Below are positions 1-10,675 of a stretch of 64,000 nt of DNA, piece by piece. Position 1 is the first letter of the stretch. Each line of letters opens with the position of its first letter. The stretch is taken from NCBI RefSeq assembly GCF_022539505.1, contig NC_061514.1, positions 35,617,769 through 35,681,768 on the forward strand. Direction: 5' to 3'. Made by a program: the position numbers and the translations under genes. Below the pieces are notes generated by a model, which made no database searches, was not told the origin of the DNA, and was given only the letters and a program-made list of their open reading frames with translations. The DNA is from Lolium rigidum (lineage: Eukaryota > Streptophyta > Magnoliopsida > Poales > Poaceae).

Positions 1-1479
1 TCATGATAGTATAAGAAAGAAACTATATTTAGTTAATCAAGACAATACTTAATCTTAGGAGTGAGAAACCTAATTCTTAAGAGATAACTTAGGAAGCCAA
101 ACCTTGATCATTATAAATTGAGTAATGATCATAAACCCTAAGAACTTGAGGTAAAAATGTTAAGAACAAGATGATCATGCCTAATCCATGATCATGCTCT
201 TGAGGTATTGAGGATAAACCCTAAAAGGATAAGTATATATCCTTCACCACATGAAATCATAGGGAGGTAATTAATAAGCAACCCTAAGCCTATATCCCAA
301 CCTTAACTTGTGAATCACTTGGTGATCATAAGTAGAATCCTACCACATTTACATTCCACCTATTCTTCACTTAAGAACCACAAGAAAACCTTTAGATACA
401 AACTCTATACTTTATATGGTGAGAAACCATCAATCCATTTGACCAAAGTTAACTATAAAAAGAATTATTACCAATGTAGTTACTTTAATGATAAGTTGGG
501 GGTAATAATAGAAGTTAAGTGGTAGAAGATAAAACCAACTCTCAAATCCTTAGTAATTAGGGAAGCACATGAAATATTCAGCAAGTAACCACCTTATCAT
601 GGTTAGGGGAGATTAAACCCTAGCACATGCAATATGGTGTCATCCCATCTCTATAACCTAGAATTCAATCTCAACCCTAGTTTGAGTATCATTTGGGTGA
701 TCACAAATAAAACCTGAACCACAATTAAGATTCAACCCATGTGTCATTAGGTAAACAGCAATTGAACCCTAGATTTGCACATCAAATAAATCTTATGCTT
801 CAATTCTTGAACAGAAGAAAAACCTTGTGCTACATTATATGGTTAAAACCATATGTGTAGTGATCAACTACTTATCTTAATAACCAAGACCAAACCATGC
901 TGAGAGTAGTACCTACTCTAGATATTTTAAGGTGTTACTAAACTACAATATTAATACTAAACTTGGGGGGAGTACAAGCAGAGTTTCCAATTCACTAGCA
1001 CATAGTTCTGCACATAAAATAATAGTCAAGTGACAACATTCTCAAATAGGAGGTCAAGCCTTAAAGATATTTTAGCACATCCAACCATGCCATTAAGTCT
1101 ATTTCTTATTGAAATGCATTAATAAGCATTACCTTGAGATTGTTTCCTGCAAGGTAATATCAAATAAAACTCTAAATACCACTCAATAAGAAAACTATCA
1201 TTTGGAAATTAATTTGAAACTTTCCAAGATGATATTCAAATTCATGCTATATGGAAACTTAATTCAAAGTCAAATAATAATTAATAGACCAATGTTTCAA
1301 TACCCATATTAAAGTGTATAATACCCAACAGTAATTATAAAGTATCTTAGGTGGATTACACAAGAATTCAAACTGTAAAAAAAATACAAAACATGATTGA
1401 ATTCAAACAGAATTTGAATCAACAAGAAATAAAATAGAAAAGGAAACAGAAATTGAAAAGAGGAGGGAAAAACCTAACT

Positions 1480-2310
1480 GGACTTACCTGGCCGCAGCAG
1501 CCCAACTGGGGAGCCCAGCAGCAGCCCACGGCCCAGCTCCAAACCGCAGCCCAACACCAGCCCGTACCTCTTCGATAAAGACGAGACGAACGTCTTCGTC
1601 TTTGTCTCCTCCTCCACTCGCACAGGAGCTCGACACGGCGATGCTAGCGCCATGTCCCGCGGTCGCCGCCGCCGTTGCGGACCGCCAGCACGCTTCGGAG
1701 ACCCTATAAAGCGCCGCGGTCGCCTCAATTTCTTCTCGTTTCGTCTCAATCGACCAGAACTCCGAAACCCTAGCTCGCCAGAGACCATCCCGCCCCACCG
1801 TTTTAGACCACCTCAGAGCCCGCCGTTGAGCTCCGGAGGAGCGCCTCATCGTCCTCATCCTTCTGGTGGAGTTTCGCGTCAAGGGGAGCTCGGGAGGTGA
1901 CGCAATCGACCGTCCCCTTCCGCAGGTTTGCGAGGGGAACGGCGACCCCCTGGTCGTCTCCGTCTTCAATCGACCCCGACGACCGCACGGGAAGCATCAA
2001 GGTGATCTTGCGCTTCTATGGAGCCTCAAATCGCATTCTAGCTCGCGCTGTAGCTCGCCCACGCCGTTGCTCGTCGGAAACCGCCGTGGTTCATGGTCGC
2101 CGGCAAGGCTCCGGTGACCATTTCCGGGCGGCGCGGCCACCAGTAGATTCACCTCATTGCCCTCGTTCAATTGAGCACGCGCACAACCCCACGGGAGCAC
2201 CCTATCGCCGGCGTCAACCACCACTGGCCGCCGGTGAGGCACAAGGTTGCCACATCGACGCCACTGTGGCAGCCAGCGTGGCGTTGGCCCACTGGTCAGC
2301 GAGTAGGAGT
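1480..2310. other. GC-rich island inside the long LTR
   Basis: This stretch of about 0.8 kb is markedly GC-rich between AT-rich flanks, with CCCTAGC and GCCGCC motifs typical of grass 5' leaders. Reading frames are open on both strands over the same bases, as expected from composition alone. It may be the promoter and leader region of the LTR or a captured gene piece; neither can be shown here. Confidence 0.4.
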
Positions 2311-4396
2311 AGGTTTAGCTTGGTGTGTCTAGTAGATTTCGTTTTAATTCAAATCCTATTTAATTGCTGCAACTTTAAATAAATCTAGAAAATTCATAAA
2401 AGCTCAGAAAAATAAAAATAAGATATCAAAATTCTTAGAAAGGAAAAATCTATCTAATAAAAATATAATATGAAATTTTTATTTGTAATAAAAATTTAAG
2501 TATTTAATACTTGTTAATTAAGCCTTTAATTTTAATTCCAAATTTAATTAAAAGTTAATAATTAAGAAAAACCTCTAAAATTAATAAAAACCAGTAAGCA
2601 AATTAGGAAAATATTAAAACAAATTTTCCTTTGCTTATAATTTATTAAATCCTTAATAGGAGGATTTAAACCCTAATTAATAATTGCCTTAATTATTAAT
2701 TAATTAAAAATAAAAAAATGCCCAATCCAATTTTGTGTTTAGTTTAAATTGATTAATAACTTCAACCTTATAATGAAGTTATTACCTTAAGAACTATATG
2801 GTAGATTAGGAAACCCTAATTCCATTATACATCAAATAGTAGTTCATAATTTCATGTGGAATCTTAAAACCCTAATGACATTTAGAACCTAGCTCCATTA
2901 CTTCATATGAACCCTAAATGGTTTCCAAACCTAAACCTTAGGTTAGAACATGTGATCATAATACTTTGATCCTATTCATAGCTCCATAGTAGCAACTAAA
3001 TAATTGCCATGACCACATAAAATGTAAGAACCCTATCACTAGTTAATTGCTATGCTATGTTCTCATCTAAATAAAACTTGTTGATCTAGTAGGATCAACC
3101 AAGTGTAAAACCCTAGTTCCTATTCCCAAGACCACCATCCCTAACTATCCATGAGTAGCATCACACCATTGTGATGAACTCCAATAGCAACCATGCAAAT
3201 ATTGACATCACATCCCATACACACTAAACCCTATTAGTGTGAGATAATTATTAAACATCCTATTTAGGAAACCACCATTCCTTACTTAATGAATCCAATA
3301 ACAAAACCTAGACAACCTCAACCCTAATAGTTATACTTCTTATTATTTAAGAAGTATGTTCTTCAAAAGTTATTCTTTTGAAGTAAATAAAGGATCATCA
3401 TCAACCCTGCTTAATAGGAACCATAAACCCCAGCCAGTTATCACCAGCAAGATGAACCCACCATGATAGCAACCATGAATAACTAATTGCTTAAGTTGTT
3501 TATGCTTAAGTAAAACTATTCAAGCCTTGTTGCTAAAAAATCCAACATTCTCAGGATCCATCTAATACTTACTCCAGAAACTACATGAAACCATAATAAA
3601 CCATAGAACTCCACCACCCTAATTATCATACTTGTTCTTTATTAAAAGAACATGTTCTTCAAAAGTTATTCTTTAGAAGTATATGATAATTAATCATTAA
3701 CCATGCCATGTAGAGCTAAAACAACCACTATTCATTACATGTTAGTGTTATACCAAATGTTATTGTTGTATGCTATTAGTATTATTATTATGATATATTA
3801 CAACACCTGTTTATGATATCAAGCAACCAATCCTTAATAAGAACCTTGTTTGTGAATCACTCTAAAAGTGCAACACACCTCGAACCAATTATTACAACTC
3901 ACCGATCCTAAATCATCGGGGTTAGATCACGCTTAGAGCGATTGCATCTCATATTTATGCATTATTGCATCCTTGCCAATCTTTAAACATCGTCCTTACC
4001 GGACGATGATGCTATTTTAGAATTTGGAGTTATTGCGTATCGAAGACCTTGTCTGCATAATCTTGCAGCCAAGAAAGGCAAGTTCATCGCTTGCTCATGT
4101 CATTTGAGTATTTTTACCAAATTACTTGCAAAGTACTATGTTTACCACTATTGCATAAAAAGGCAAAACCACTATTTTCATAACTATGAATATGACTATG
4201 TGGTGGGGAATGGAACCATGGATTGTGTTGATATGGTGGAGGTTCCATTGCAAGGGTTTATATCCATCTAGGATTAAACAACAAATGTCGTCCAGTGATT
4301 CTTGTGCCGTAATACCCGTGTTAACCATAAGATCCGGAGTGGGACGGAGTAGTCAAAAGTGTTTCCACCTCTCGTTCATCAACGGATGCGCTTTAC

Positions 4397-4532
4397 CGTA
4401 GACACTTGTATCTGCTCGGGGGCAAGCGGTAGGGTCGGGGAAGCCTTAAGTCCCCACGGCATTGTCCGTAGACACTTGTCGCCCGAAGAACAAGCGGTAG
4501 GTCGGGGAAGCCTTAAGTCCCCACGGTATTGT
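4397..4532 (+). repeat. Tandem duplication, two ~68-bp copies
   Basis: Copy 1 (4397-4466) and copy 2 (4467-4532) both start CGTAGACACTTG and share CAAGCGGTAGG, then GTCGGGGAAGCCTTAAGTCC, then CCCACGG and ATTGT. They differ by small indels in the first third. The duplication lies in the 3' half of the long LTR. Confidence 0.85.
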
Positions 4533-5554
4533 GGTCTATGATGGGTTGCAGCTACCGGCGTAGGAATGTATGGTAGAGCCCTGCATTGACGTCGTGGTCG
4601 GGGTCCACCCTGAAATCTATGGGAATAATGGGACCGGCGTGGACCCAGGGTCGGAGATTGCAACAAAGGGTGGGTATTCGAGGTAGCGGAGGAACATGAT
4701 TGGCTAGACCTTATACCGGGCCTCACACCAAAGGAAGTGTGGACGGGAACATATGCCCGGTTGGCACCAAGGTTAAGATCTCTTATGGGTAAAGCAACAC
4801 ACCTCTGCAGAGTGTAACTAACCGTGACCTGTCACTCCCTGTTCCGGGATATGGAACTGCGAACGCGGCCGAAAAGGAGCTCCATGAAGTTCTAATAAAC
4901 CGGTGAAGGCTGACGGACATAGTTCTTCTGAATAAGATCAACCTTTTGAAGAAATGGTTATGAAAACTTGCATTGGTATTAGACTTTCTGGTCTAATGCC
5001 GTAGCTAGTGCATTAAACACCTCTTTCCTATAATGAACTTGTTGAGTACGCTCGTACTCATCCCACTCTTAAATCCCCTGCTTAGATATGGAGGCATCGA
5101 AGGAGGATCTACGGTGCAACTCGAAGGCCGAGGAGTCAACAACTACTTCACGAGACAGGACCCTGTCAGAGGAGTCAGATACCACATCCAACAAGGAGAA
5201 AACCTAGTTTAGCCATAGAAGGGAACTAGCTTCCTGAACCTAGATCCTATTTAGCTAGAGTATATTCTTAGCCTCTGTAGTTAGTGTAATACTCTACAAA
5301 TAGAGTTCGTGATAAGACTAGACTACGAGTCGTTCTTCTGGAGTTTATTTGCAGTTTTACCTCATTGTAAAGTAGGAGGTCTGTGATGATCTTATGTAAC
5401 GAGTCGACGTTGTAATTCTATAGACATGCCTTGGACCCGCATATGTTTCTGTTGTACCACTCTGAGCGATATAATACTAGTGGAACGGTGTTTCATTGGT
5501 GTTATATCAGACTTGCATACTACACCATGCAGTGGTATGTCGGGTCACCACAGT

Positions 5555-5566
5555 TGGTATCAGAGC
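5555..5566 (+). other. Primer-binding site (initiator tRNA-Met type)
   Basis: TGGTATCAGAGC lies 2 bases after the LTR end and is the canonical complement of the 3' end of plant initiator tRNA-Met. It fixes the element orientation as plus and the LTR end at 5552. Confidence 0.85.
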
Positions 5567-6188
5567 AAATGCTTTGACCCTAGGATTAAAACCCTTTAAA
5601 GGAGACCTATAGGATTGGTAGTGTCTATAGGAAGTTGTATTAGCTAAGTCAACTATGCTAAACCAAATATTCTTATGACTTGAGATGGATATTCACTTGA
5701 GAATAATCCTGACACACTTGAGTCAACATTTCTTACCTATCTTTCCTAAGTAAAGTTAGCTAATCCCAGACATGTAGCACACCATTACATTATTAAAACA
5801 ATAGATGAGTAGATCACAGTTGGTATACAATACATGGTAGTCCAAAGAGAGGATACCACCGTAAGGAAGATATCCTATTGGAAGATGTGTACCAACACAT
5901 GTTATAGTTAAATAAGAATTACTCAGACATGTACTAGAAGCAATATCAAGTGATGAAGATAATTAAGATATCCTAATAGAAGATGTAGACGCAGATAAGT
6001 AATGAGTAAGTAAAATTATCTAGACGTGTGAAACAATTGATAGTAAGTGATAACTCTGAGTTATATGAGGTAGTATAGACCATGATGAGTCAATCATGGG
6101 AGGTAAGGAGATGCACGTCTTGTTGACACTTGAATTTATATTTTTGACGCCAAGACAGCGAGCACATTGCTTGATCTTTTCTGCGATC
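5567..6188 (+). mobile_element. Truncated internal region of the first gypsy element
   Basis: This is AT-rich non-coding leader sequence after the primer-binding site. No gag-like frame is visible. It stops where the GH32 5' flank begins at 6189, so the rest of the element is missing or displaced. The exact right boundary is inferred from the duplicated flank, not from an LTR end. Confidence 0.5.
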
Positions 6189-6420
6189 GCTAAACTAATA
6201 TCTTAAGCTACATCATTGCACATATGGATGCAAAGTCGTGTACTTCGATAGCAAGTACTTTATGTTTGGTATCTTCTGCGAATCTTCAAATCAAATTTAA
6301 GAACTAAATTATTGTCCATATGGATGGATGCAAGTCTCATTGACTTGCATTAAGCTTGGAGAAGTGGGCGGCTATAACTTGCGTTGAAGTCCTGGGCAAT
6401 TTGCAATCCATCCAACAATA
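6189..6420 (+). repeat. GH32 5' flank, copy 1 of a ~230-bp duplication
   Basis: From GCTAAACTAATATCTTAAGC to GCAATTTGCAATCCATCCAA this block is nearly identical to 13582-13812, with a few substitutions and one single-base indel. It ends about 30 bases before the GH32 ATG, so it is the proximal promoter or 5' UTR of that gene. The second copy is fused to a LINE fragment. Confidence 0.85.
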
Positions 6421-6605
6421 GCTTCGTCTTCCTCTCTGATTCGCGCCATGAATGGAATCAAGCACCCGGGCAATGGCCGAACCGCCTACCACTTCCAACC
6501 TGAGAAGAATTGGCAAAATGATCCCAATGGTACGTTTGTTCTTTTTTTCTTATCTGGCCGGTTTCTCCGTTTACACTGTCAATAATTTTGCATCAACAGT
6601 TAAGC

Positions 6606-6910
6606 AGATGATGCTAGACTATCTATAATAGGAGTATCAAAAGTAAATAGTATCATGCATTTCATGTATGCAAAAGCTGATGTTAAAGTGCAATTAAATC
6701 TGAGAGAGGGTAGTAATATCTCAAAAGAAAAAAAATTAATGTCAAAGACATGTTGTACATAGATTTATATTGAAATTTTACAAATCAATGAATATAACAA
6801 AATTATAATGCTAGTACATGCTATCATGCATTGTGCAAACAACGGCATATAGTAGTATCATACCCATGATACTTATATATGATACTACTATGCATTGTGA
6901 CTAGTCTTAT
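6606..6910. mobile_element. MITE in GH32 intron 1
   Basis: This AT-rich block has many GTATCAT/ATGATAC motifs and imperfect inverted ends (left GCTAGACTATCTATAATAGG against the complement of ATGCATTGTGACTAGTC). Parts match the inner MITE at 43907-44230, including ATTGAAATTTTACAAATCAA-like and TAGTATCAT blocks. It fills most of the 440-bp intron. Boundaries are approximate and the superfamily is not determined. Confidence 0.5.
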
Positions 6911-8056
6911 ATAAAACAATTTCTTTTTATAATCAGCTAATAAGCTAGTATCTTGGTTATTAACGGCAGGGCCAATGTACCACAATGGCATCTACCACTT
7001 CTTCTACCAGTACAATCCCCGCGACGCCACATGGGGCAACGGCAAGCTTTCGTGGGGCCACTCCGTCTCCAGCGACCTCGTGAACTGGGCCGCCCTCGAG
7101 AATGCAATCAATCTCACAGCACCGTTCGACGTCAACGGTTGCTACTCAGGCTCCGCCACCGTCCTCCCTGACGGCCGGCCAGCCATCCTCTACACCGGCC
7201 TCGACACCAACAGGGCGCAGGTCCAGAACGTGGCCTTCGCAAAGGACCCCTCCGACCCGCTCCTCCGCGAGTGGGAGAAGCCCAGCTGCAACCCGGTCAT
7301 CCCGATCCCCGCCGACGTCACCCGCAATAACTTCCGCGACCCGACGGAGGCGTGGCGCGGCCGTGACGGCCTGTGGCGAGTCGGCGTCGGAGCAGAGGTC
7401 GGCGGCCTCAGCTCGATACTCGTCTTCCGGAGCACCGACTTCCTTCGCTGGGAGCGCAACGATGTGCCGCTGCACGTCAGCTCGCCGGACATCCGTGAGC
7501 TCGATTGCCCCGACCTGTTCCCCGTGGCGGAGTGAGGCACCGAGGGGCTCGACGTGTCGACGCCGAGCGGCCCGGGGGTGACACACGTGCTCAAGCTCAG
7601 TGACCTGGGTAGGGAGGACCACTACATGGTGGGGCGGTACGATGACAAGGCGGACACCTTCGTGGCGGCGGAGCCCGAGCTTGGCGTCGACTGCAGGCAC
7701 TGGCGCTGGTTCGACCACGGCCACCTCTACGAGTCCAAGTCCTTCTACGACGCGCGCAAGAAGCGGCGCGTGCTGTGGGCGTGGGTCGACGAGACGGACG
7801 GCGGCGGCATCGCCAGAGGCTGGGCCGGCCTCCAGGCGTTCCCGAGGGCCATGTGGCTGGACGCCGACGGGAAGCGGCTGGTGCAGTGGCCCGTGGAGGA
7901 GATCGAAACGCTTCGAAGGAAGCAGGTCGGCCTGGAGCGAGCGACTGAGGTGGAGGCCGGCGGCACGAAGGAGATCGCCGGCATCGTGAGCTCCCAGGCC
8001 GACGTGGAGGTCGTCTTTGAGATCCCAAACCTCGAGGAGGCCGAGATGTTGGACCC

Positions 8057-8073
8057 GAAATGGCTGCTGGATC
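8057..8073 (+). repeat. Left target-site duplication of the exon-2 insertion
   Basis: GAAATGGCTGCTGGATC here is repeated exactly at 9470-9486. Removing one copy and the intervening DNA restores the GH32 frame (PKWLLD then PRGLCA), so this is the target-site duplication of a retrotransposition event. Confidence 0.95.
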
Positions 8074-9469
8074 AGGAGACCTCCCCCCCCCCGCGTCGCC
8101 CTCCTCTGGCGACCAGGGGGAAACCCTAGCCGCCGCGCCAGTAGACCCCTCCGCCCTCCTCCCTGCTTCGCCGCCGCCGGAGGGGGACCGACAAAGCCGC
8201 GCGCCCCCCAGGGAAGGTGGTGGCGGGGCGGTCTTTCCTTCCCCCCGCGTCCCCTGGCGAGAGGGAGCTCGTGGGGCGCTGGGTCCGGTGGCCGGGCGCT
8301 GGCGGAGGCGTCGTCGCGCGGACGGGGAGCGGCGGTGGTTGCAGCGGTGCAGGCGTGGCGGAGCTTGGCGGTGGTGCTGCGGCGCGGGCGTCGCGGACGG
8401 CGCTCGGGCCAGATGGGCTCCGGCGGGCCGGGCACTGGCGGAGGCGATGGCGCGCGGTCGGGGAGCGGCGGTGGTGCAGCGGCGCAGGCGTGGCGGAGCT
8501 TGGCGGTGGTGCTGCGGCGCAGCCGTCGCGGCGGGCGCTCGGGCCCAGATGGGCTCCGGCGGGCTGGCCGGGGTTCCCCCCTGTTTCGCGTGGGCTCGGT
8601 CGTGGTCGCCGGGGCTGCGGCGTGGCTCTTCTTCCTGGTGCGCTCCGACGTTGATGTTAGGGAGGGCGCGGCGCTGGCTGGCGGGGTGGCGGCCATGTGG
8701 ATGTGTGGGTTGCGCATGTCTGCGGTCTTCGGCGTTCGTCTTCGAACCTCGTGTCGGTGTTGGTCGGCGTCCCCTCTATGTGGCGTTCCGGCTGCGCCCA
8801 CGGCGCTCTTCGGCGGTACTCCGATGGCTACAGGTTGTGTAGCGCGGCGGTGGCAGGGTACATGCGGCATCTCTCCGGGGATCGCGTTGCGGTGGTTGCA
8901 GTTGGTGGTTTGTGCCGGTCCTTGTTTGGGCGGGCGCGAGGTCTTGGGACTCCCTGCTAGGCGAAAGCTTTGTCTTGGCGGCCGGCCAGGACCGACGACG
9001 GTGACGCCCGTGGGCGCCGCATCCTTCTTGAAGGCGTCGTCGAAGCGGGTTTTCCTGATCTCCGCTCGGGTTCTCCGGGGGAAACCCTAGATCCTTAGCA
9101 GGATCGGGCGTGGGCGGCGCTCTTGTGTCGCTTTGCCTCTTGGGGCCGTGCTTTGGACGTCCACCGGTCAGAGGGTCTTGCGGAGTGTTTTGGCGGTTCG
9201 GCGGAGGTGGTCTCGTCTTCGGCCAGGAGGGGCGCGGCCTTGGGGCCGGCGTGGTAGTTTGGAGCGATGTCTCCGGTCTTTCGCCTCCGCCTGTTGCGTT
9301 GAGGTGTGGTGTCGACCTGTTTGGTCGTCGACCCGTGTGGAGCGCAGCCTCGGGGCTGGCGTGTGGTGTCGTGTTGTAACGGTTTTTGGCCAGTTTTCCT
9401 CATAAATGGGCCAACTCTTTTCTCCTATATCAATGAAAGGCAAAGATTTTGCCTCGTTTCAAAAAAAAA
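8074..9469 (+). mobile_element. Non-autonomous non-LTR retroelement in GH32 exon 2
   Basis: A 1.4-kb insertion starts with a C-run and AAACCCTAGCCGCCGCGCC, is very GC-rich for about 1.2 kb, and ends in an A-run at 9461-9469 bounded by the 17-bp duplication. Just before the A-run is a short hairpin (AGGCAAA / TTTTGCCT, 9437-9454), typical of the 3' ends of plant LINEs. There is no reverse transcriptase or endonuclease frame; the long frames inside are composition artefacts read in several phases. It is best explained as a LINE-derived non-autonomous element or a retroposed transcript mobilised by LINE machinery. A 136-bp internal duplication is at 8291-8562. Confidence 0.85.
8291..8562 (+). 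repeat. Two tandem copies of a 136-bp GC-rich unit
   Basis: Copies 8291-8426 and 8427-8562 share GCCGGGC.CTGGCGGAGGCG, GGGGAGCGGCGGTGG, GGCGTGGCGGAGCTTGGCGG and GATGGGCTCCGGCGGGC with scattered differences. The duplication is internal to the exon-2 retroelement and predates, or was carried by, the insertion. Confidence 0.85.
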
Positions 9470-9486
9470 GAAATGGCTGCTGGATC
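9470..9486 (+). repeat. Right target-site duplication of the exon-2 insertion
   Basis: This is an exact copy of 8057-8073. It follows the A-run directly, and the GH32 reading frame resumes here with WLLDPRGLCA. Confidence 0.95.
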
Positions 9487-9891
9487 CGCGGGGGCTCTGC
9501 GCGGAGAAGGACGCGTCCGTGCACGATGGAGTCGGCCCGTTCGGGCTGCTCGTCATGGCCTCCGCCGACCTGGAGGAGCACACGGCTGTGTTCTTCAGGG
9601 TGTTCAGGCACCTTGACACGTACAAGGTCCTCATGTGCACCGACCTCACAAAGTAAGCATCATTGAACCTTTTGTTTGAAGAAGAGATATTACAGTGTTA
9701 CAGGATGCTAGTTTTTGCAGACATCTAGGTAAAGAAATGTCACGATCGCTGAACATTTTTTTGCAAACCTGAAAAATGCACAGGTCATCTACGAAAGAAG
9801 GGGTACACAAGACATCCTACGGAGCATTTCTGGACGTGGACGTGGAGAAGGACAAGTTCTTGTCGCTCAGAACACTGGTGAGTTGAACCCC

Positions 9892-10109
9892 CACTCCATC
9901 TATCCCAATTTAAACGGCGCACACTATTGATTTGATCAACCAAATTTTAATTATATGTTATATGCATGTTAGATCATTGAATTTGTATTTGAATGAAATT
10001 TGTAATGGTATATTTTTTGTAACAACCGAGAAATATTTAACTTATCAAATTAGCGGTCAAAGTTTAGATAGGCGAAACAAGTGCACCACCTCTACGGGGA
10101 CGGAGGGAG
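9892..10109. mobile_element. Stowaway-like MITE in GH32 intron 3
   Basis: The left end CTCCATCTATCCC and right end GGGGACGGAGGGAG are the degenerate inverted ends of Stowaway/Mariner MITEs (CTCCCTCCGTCCC). A TA follows at 10110-10111. It occupies most of intron 3 and leaves the splice sites (9878 and 10203) intact. Confidence 0.65.
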
Positions 10110-10425
10110 TAGAAAAATACAAGGCAAACAAAACATGTTTCGTACATTGACACGGTACCAAATGAGCTGAGATGATTAACACGTCATGTACGATCAAAGG
10201 CAGATCGATCACACGGTGGTGGAGAGCTTCGGTGACGGCGGGAGGACTTGCATGACGGCCCGCGTGTACCCGGAGCACGTGGCGACGAGTAGCAGCCGAC
10301 TGTACGTGTTCAACAAAGGGACATGTTCCGTGAAGGTCTCCAAGCTGGAGGCGTGGGAGCTAGCGACGACGGCCATGAATGGTGGAGCCAGTAGTTCCAT
10401 TGAACCAGACACCAGGGCTTTGTAG

Positions 10426-10675
10426 GGGGTGCCCATGTTGGTGGTTGCTCCCCCTAACTTTGTTTTATTATTGACCTTTGTTTTACGTTTGCTTGTCAAG
10501 TTATGGGTTTTGGCTATAAGTGATTTATGCTATCTTCGAAGCAAAGTTATGCTATCTTCAATAATAAAACTAGATCGGTTTTGCCAATTTTTGGCTAGCT
10601 AAGATTTTGATTAGTGTTCAGACAATTTAACTTTCGTTAGAATTTTGTGCCAAGATTCCAATAACTGGGCTCTAC
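10426..10675 (+). other. 3' flank of the GH32 pseudogene
   Basis: This AT-rich sequence after the GH32 stop codon is probably 3' UTR and downstream DNA. AATAAAA at about 10561 could serve as a polyadenylation signal. Nothing else is seen before the copia LTR at 10676. Confidence 0.5.

Larger units (their letters stand above)
1..5552 (+). mobile_element. Long gypsy-type LTR, left end outside window
   Basis: The right end is well marked: the sequence ends in CACCACA and is followed 2 bases later by a match to the initiator-tRNA-Met primer-binding site. This is how the 5' LTR of many plant Ty3/gypsy elements ends. The left end is not seen, so the LTR may exceed 5.5 kb or contain nested material. 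Internally it has an AT-rich part (1-1470), a GC-rich island (about 1480-2310), a second AT-rich part rich in AAACCCTA-type motifs (2320-3900), and a mixed 3' part with a short tandem duplication at 4397-4532. Reading frames in the island overlap on both strands and resemble no known protein, so I do not call genes here. The architecture resembles element E's LTR, although the sequences differ. Confidence 0.6.
6448..10425 (+). pseudogene. GH32 cell-wall invertase / fructan exohydrolase-like pseudogene
   Basis: GH32 enzymes hydrolyse beta-fructosidic bonds of sucrose or fructans, usually in the apoplast. Exons read as 6448-6529, 6970-9652 (with an insertion at 8074-9470), 9784-9877 and 10204-10425, all with GT-AG introns and one continuous frame once the insertion is ignored: 556 codons including the stop. 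Diagnostic motifs are NDPNG (residues 24-28, nucleophile Asp25), FRDPTEAW (transition-state Asp151) and the CPDLF region. The acid/base Glu expected just before that Cys is read as Asp206. There is an in-frame TGA at 7533-7535, directly after PVAE. The protein would start at the catalytic domain with no signal peptide, which is abnormal for this secreted family. The small exon that usually encodes part of NDPNG is fused to exon 1. Assignment to the family is firm; invertase versus exohydrolase activity is unresolved, and the copy is surely non-functional as read. Confidence 0.9.

Noticed and set aside
4397..4532. Tandem units considered as a CRISPR-like array
   Set aside because: Only two adjacent copies, no spacers, plant nuclear context.
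7146..8870. 574-residue minus-strand frame over GH32 exon 2
   Set aside because: It is the antisense shadow of the GC-rich GH32 exon and the inserted element; the plus strand has the conserved motifs.
8017..9090. 357-residue and other long frames in the exon-2 insertion
   Set aside because: They overlap in several phases on both strands, are rich in Arg/Gly/Ala, and follow GC composition inside a retroposed element. No domain is recognised.
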